Below are positions 5,800-6,593 of a DNA stretch of 6,593 nt, piece after piece. The translations under genes and the position numbers were made by a program. Each line of letters opens with the position of its first letter. The first letter of the stretch is position 1. Under the pieces are notes generated by a model. It saw nothing but the letters and a program-made list of their open reading frames with translations, made no database searches and had not been told where the DNA came from. Where the stretch lies: positions 1 to 6,593 of the forward strand of contig DAOVOB010000065.1 of NCBI GenBank assembly GCA_030629925.1, read 5' to 3'. This DNA is from Fidelibacterota bacterium (lineage in GTDB: Bacteria; Fidelibacterota; Fidelibacteria; Fidelibacterales; Fidelibacteraceae).

Positions 5800-6593
5800 T
5801 TATTTCAGCAAGGTCATCCTGTTTACCGCAATATTTTCACCTGCAATGATCTTATAGAAATAAACACCGGAACTCATAAAAGATGCATCAAAATTCAATT
5901 CCCATGAACCGGCTTCAAATCGTTGGTCGGCAAGAACCGCAACACGCTGACCTTTCGTATTGAAGATCTCTACGCGCACATTTTCGCTAAGCGGAAGATC
6001 AAAACGCAGTGTTGTTGCCGGATTGAAAGGATTGGGGTAATTCGGATATACCACAAAACTTTCAGGCATACAAACAACTGATGTATTAAAGTCAACTCTT
6101 AGATCGAATGAAACCGTATCAGAAAGTTCACCAACGCCATTATCGGTAGCAATCAATAAAATCGTACTGGTTCCAATATAATCATCTTTGATGCTAACTC
6201 GCATTTTTCCAGGTGTTAGCGAATAGAGGCGAATTCTTATGCCGCTTGTATCGGGTGTAGCACTAAAGGTCAGGACATCATTCGGGTTTGGATCACTGTA
6301 GGAAGCATACAAATACATAGCTTTACCTGACAGCCCATTGGTATCCGGCATTTCTTCAATTACCGGCGGCAAGTTAGCTTCAGGTAACCCTTCTATCTTT
6401 TCAGCAGTTCTCAACTGATCTATATAGCAAGTCACAGGATTTTTAGGGTTATCACCAGCGCCTCGTAATTGAATAGAATTCACATTATAGCTTGTTCCAT
6501 CCATATTACCCCCAGTCATACCGCCCCATGTGCCAAATTGACTAGCATCATGAATATCCCATTCAACCTGTTTCCAGCCTTCCCAATCCACAA
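5800..6593 (-). CDS. Secreted protein with FlgD-like/type A sorting C-terminus (3' part)
   Basis: This is the C-terminal part of a larger protein; the frame is open at the window edge, so the start is missing. The GTG at 6591 is an internal valine codon rather than a clear start. About the first 62 visible residues (WEGWKQVEWDI ... YIDQL) look like the end of a beta-sandwich, galactose-binding or carbohydrate-binding-like domain. Residues 75-166 resemble a cadherin- or Ig-like domain (SYSDPNPNDVLTFSA, IATDNGVGELSDTVSFDL). The last 80 residues (YPNYPNPFNPATTLRFDLP ... GVYFYKI ... NRMTLLK) are the FlgD-like Ig fold used as a C-terminal sorting signal in many FCB-group bacteria, usually tied to type IX-like secretion. 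It probably reaches the cell surface or medium. The substrate or function is not visible, and there is no functional link to rnf. Confidence 0.85.
   Translation of the reverse strand, partial: VDWEGWKQVEWDIHDASQFGTWGGMTGGNMDGTSYNVNSIQLRGAGDNPKNPVTCYIDQLRTAEKIEGLPEANLPPVIEEMPDTNGLSGKAMYLYASYSDPNPNDVLTFSATPDTSGIRIRLYSLTPGKMRVSIKDDYIGTSTILLIATDNGVGELSDTVSFDLRVDFNTSVVCMPESFVVYPNYPNPFNPATTLRFDLPLSENVRVEIFNTKGQRVAVLADQRFEAGSWELNFDASFMSSGVYFYKIIAGENIAVNRMTLLK

Overview
The window is almost entirely one minus-strand operon for an Rnf complex, the membrane-bound ferredoxin:NAD+ oxidoreductase that couples electron transfer to ion translocation. In transcription order (right to left) the genes are rnfC, rnfD, rnfG, rnfE, rnfA and rnfB, followed after a 70-bp gap by an RseC-family membrane protein gene. 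To the right lies the 3' end of an unrelated minus-strand gene for a secreted protein with a FlgD-like, type A sorting C-terminus. It is closed by a clear intrinsic terminator.

Layout: 1-38 is short AT-rich DNA with nothing recognisable. 39-470 is the rseC-like gene. 471-540 is an intergenic gap holding a palindromic repeat. 541-5595 are the six rnf genes, packed with 1-4 bp overlaps or gaps of 9-24 bp. 5596-5799 is the operon leader, with a probable promoter, a second copy of the same palindrome and the terminator of the upstream gene. 5800-6593 is the partial secreted protein gene.

How the genes work together: reduced ferredoxin is expected to donate electrons to the polyferredoxin RnfB. 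Electrons then pass through the RnfA/RnfE membrane pair and the covalent flavins of RnfG and RnfD to RnfC, which carries the FMN/NADH-binding region and two [4Fe-4S] sites and reduces NAD+. All expected subunits are intact and their cofactor-ligating residues are present, so the complex is probably functional. The RseC-like protein is a common companion of Rnf/Rsx systems.

Organism: the 'YPNPFNP' FlgD-like tail is typical of FCB-group bacteria. The CDGEAB gene order and the cysteine-rich RnfB resemble fermentative anaerobes. Most rnf genes have good Shine-Dalgarno sequences, which is unlike typical Bacteroidota. Together these suggest an anaerobic non-Bacteroidota FCB lineage such as Cloacimonadota, Marinimicrobia or a relative. 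This is an inference, not proof.

I see no previously undescribed system. The least explained items are the near-identical palindromes on either side of the rnf genes, the charged extension of RnfD, and the TTG start of rnfC with an overlapping five-codon frame.
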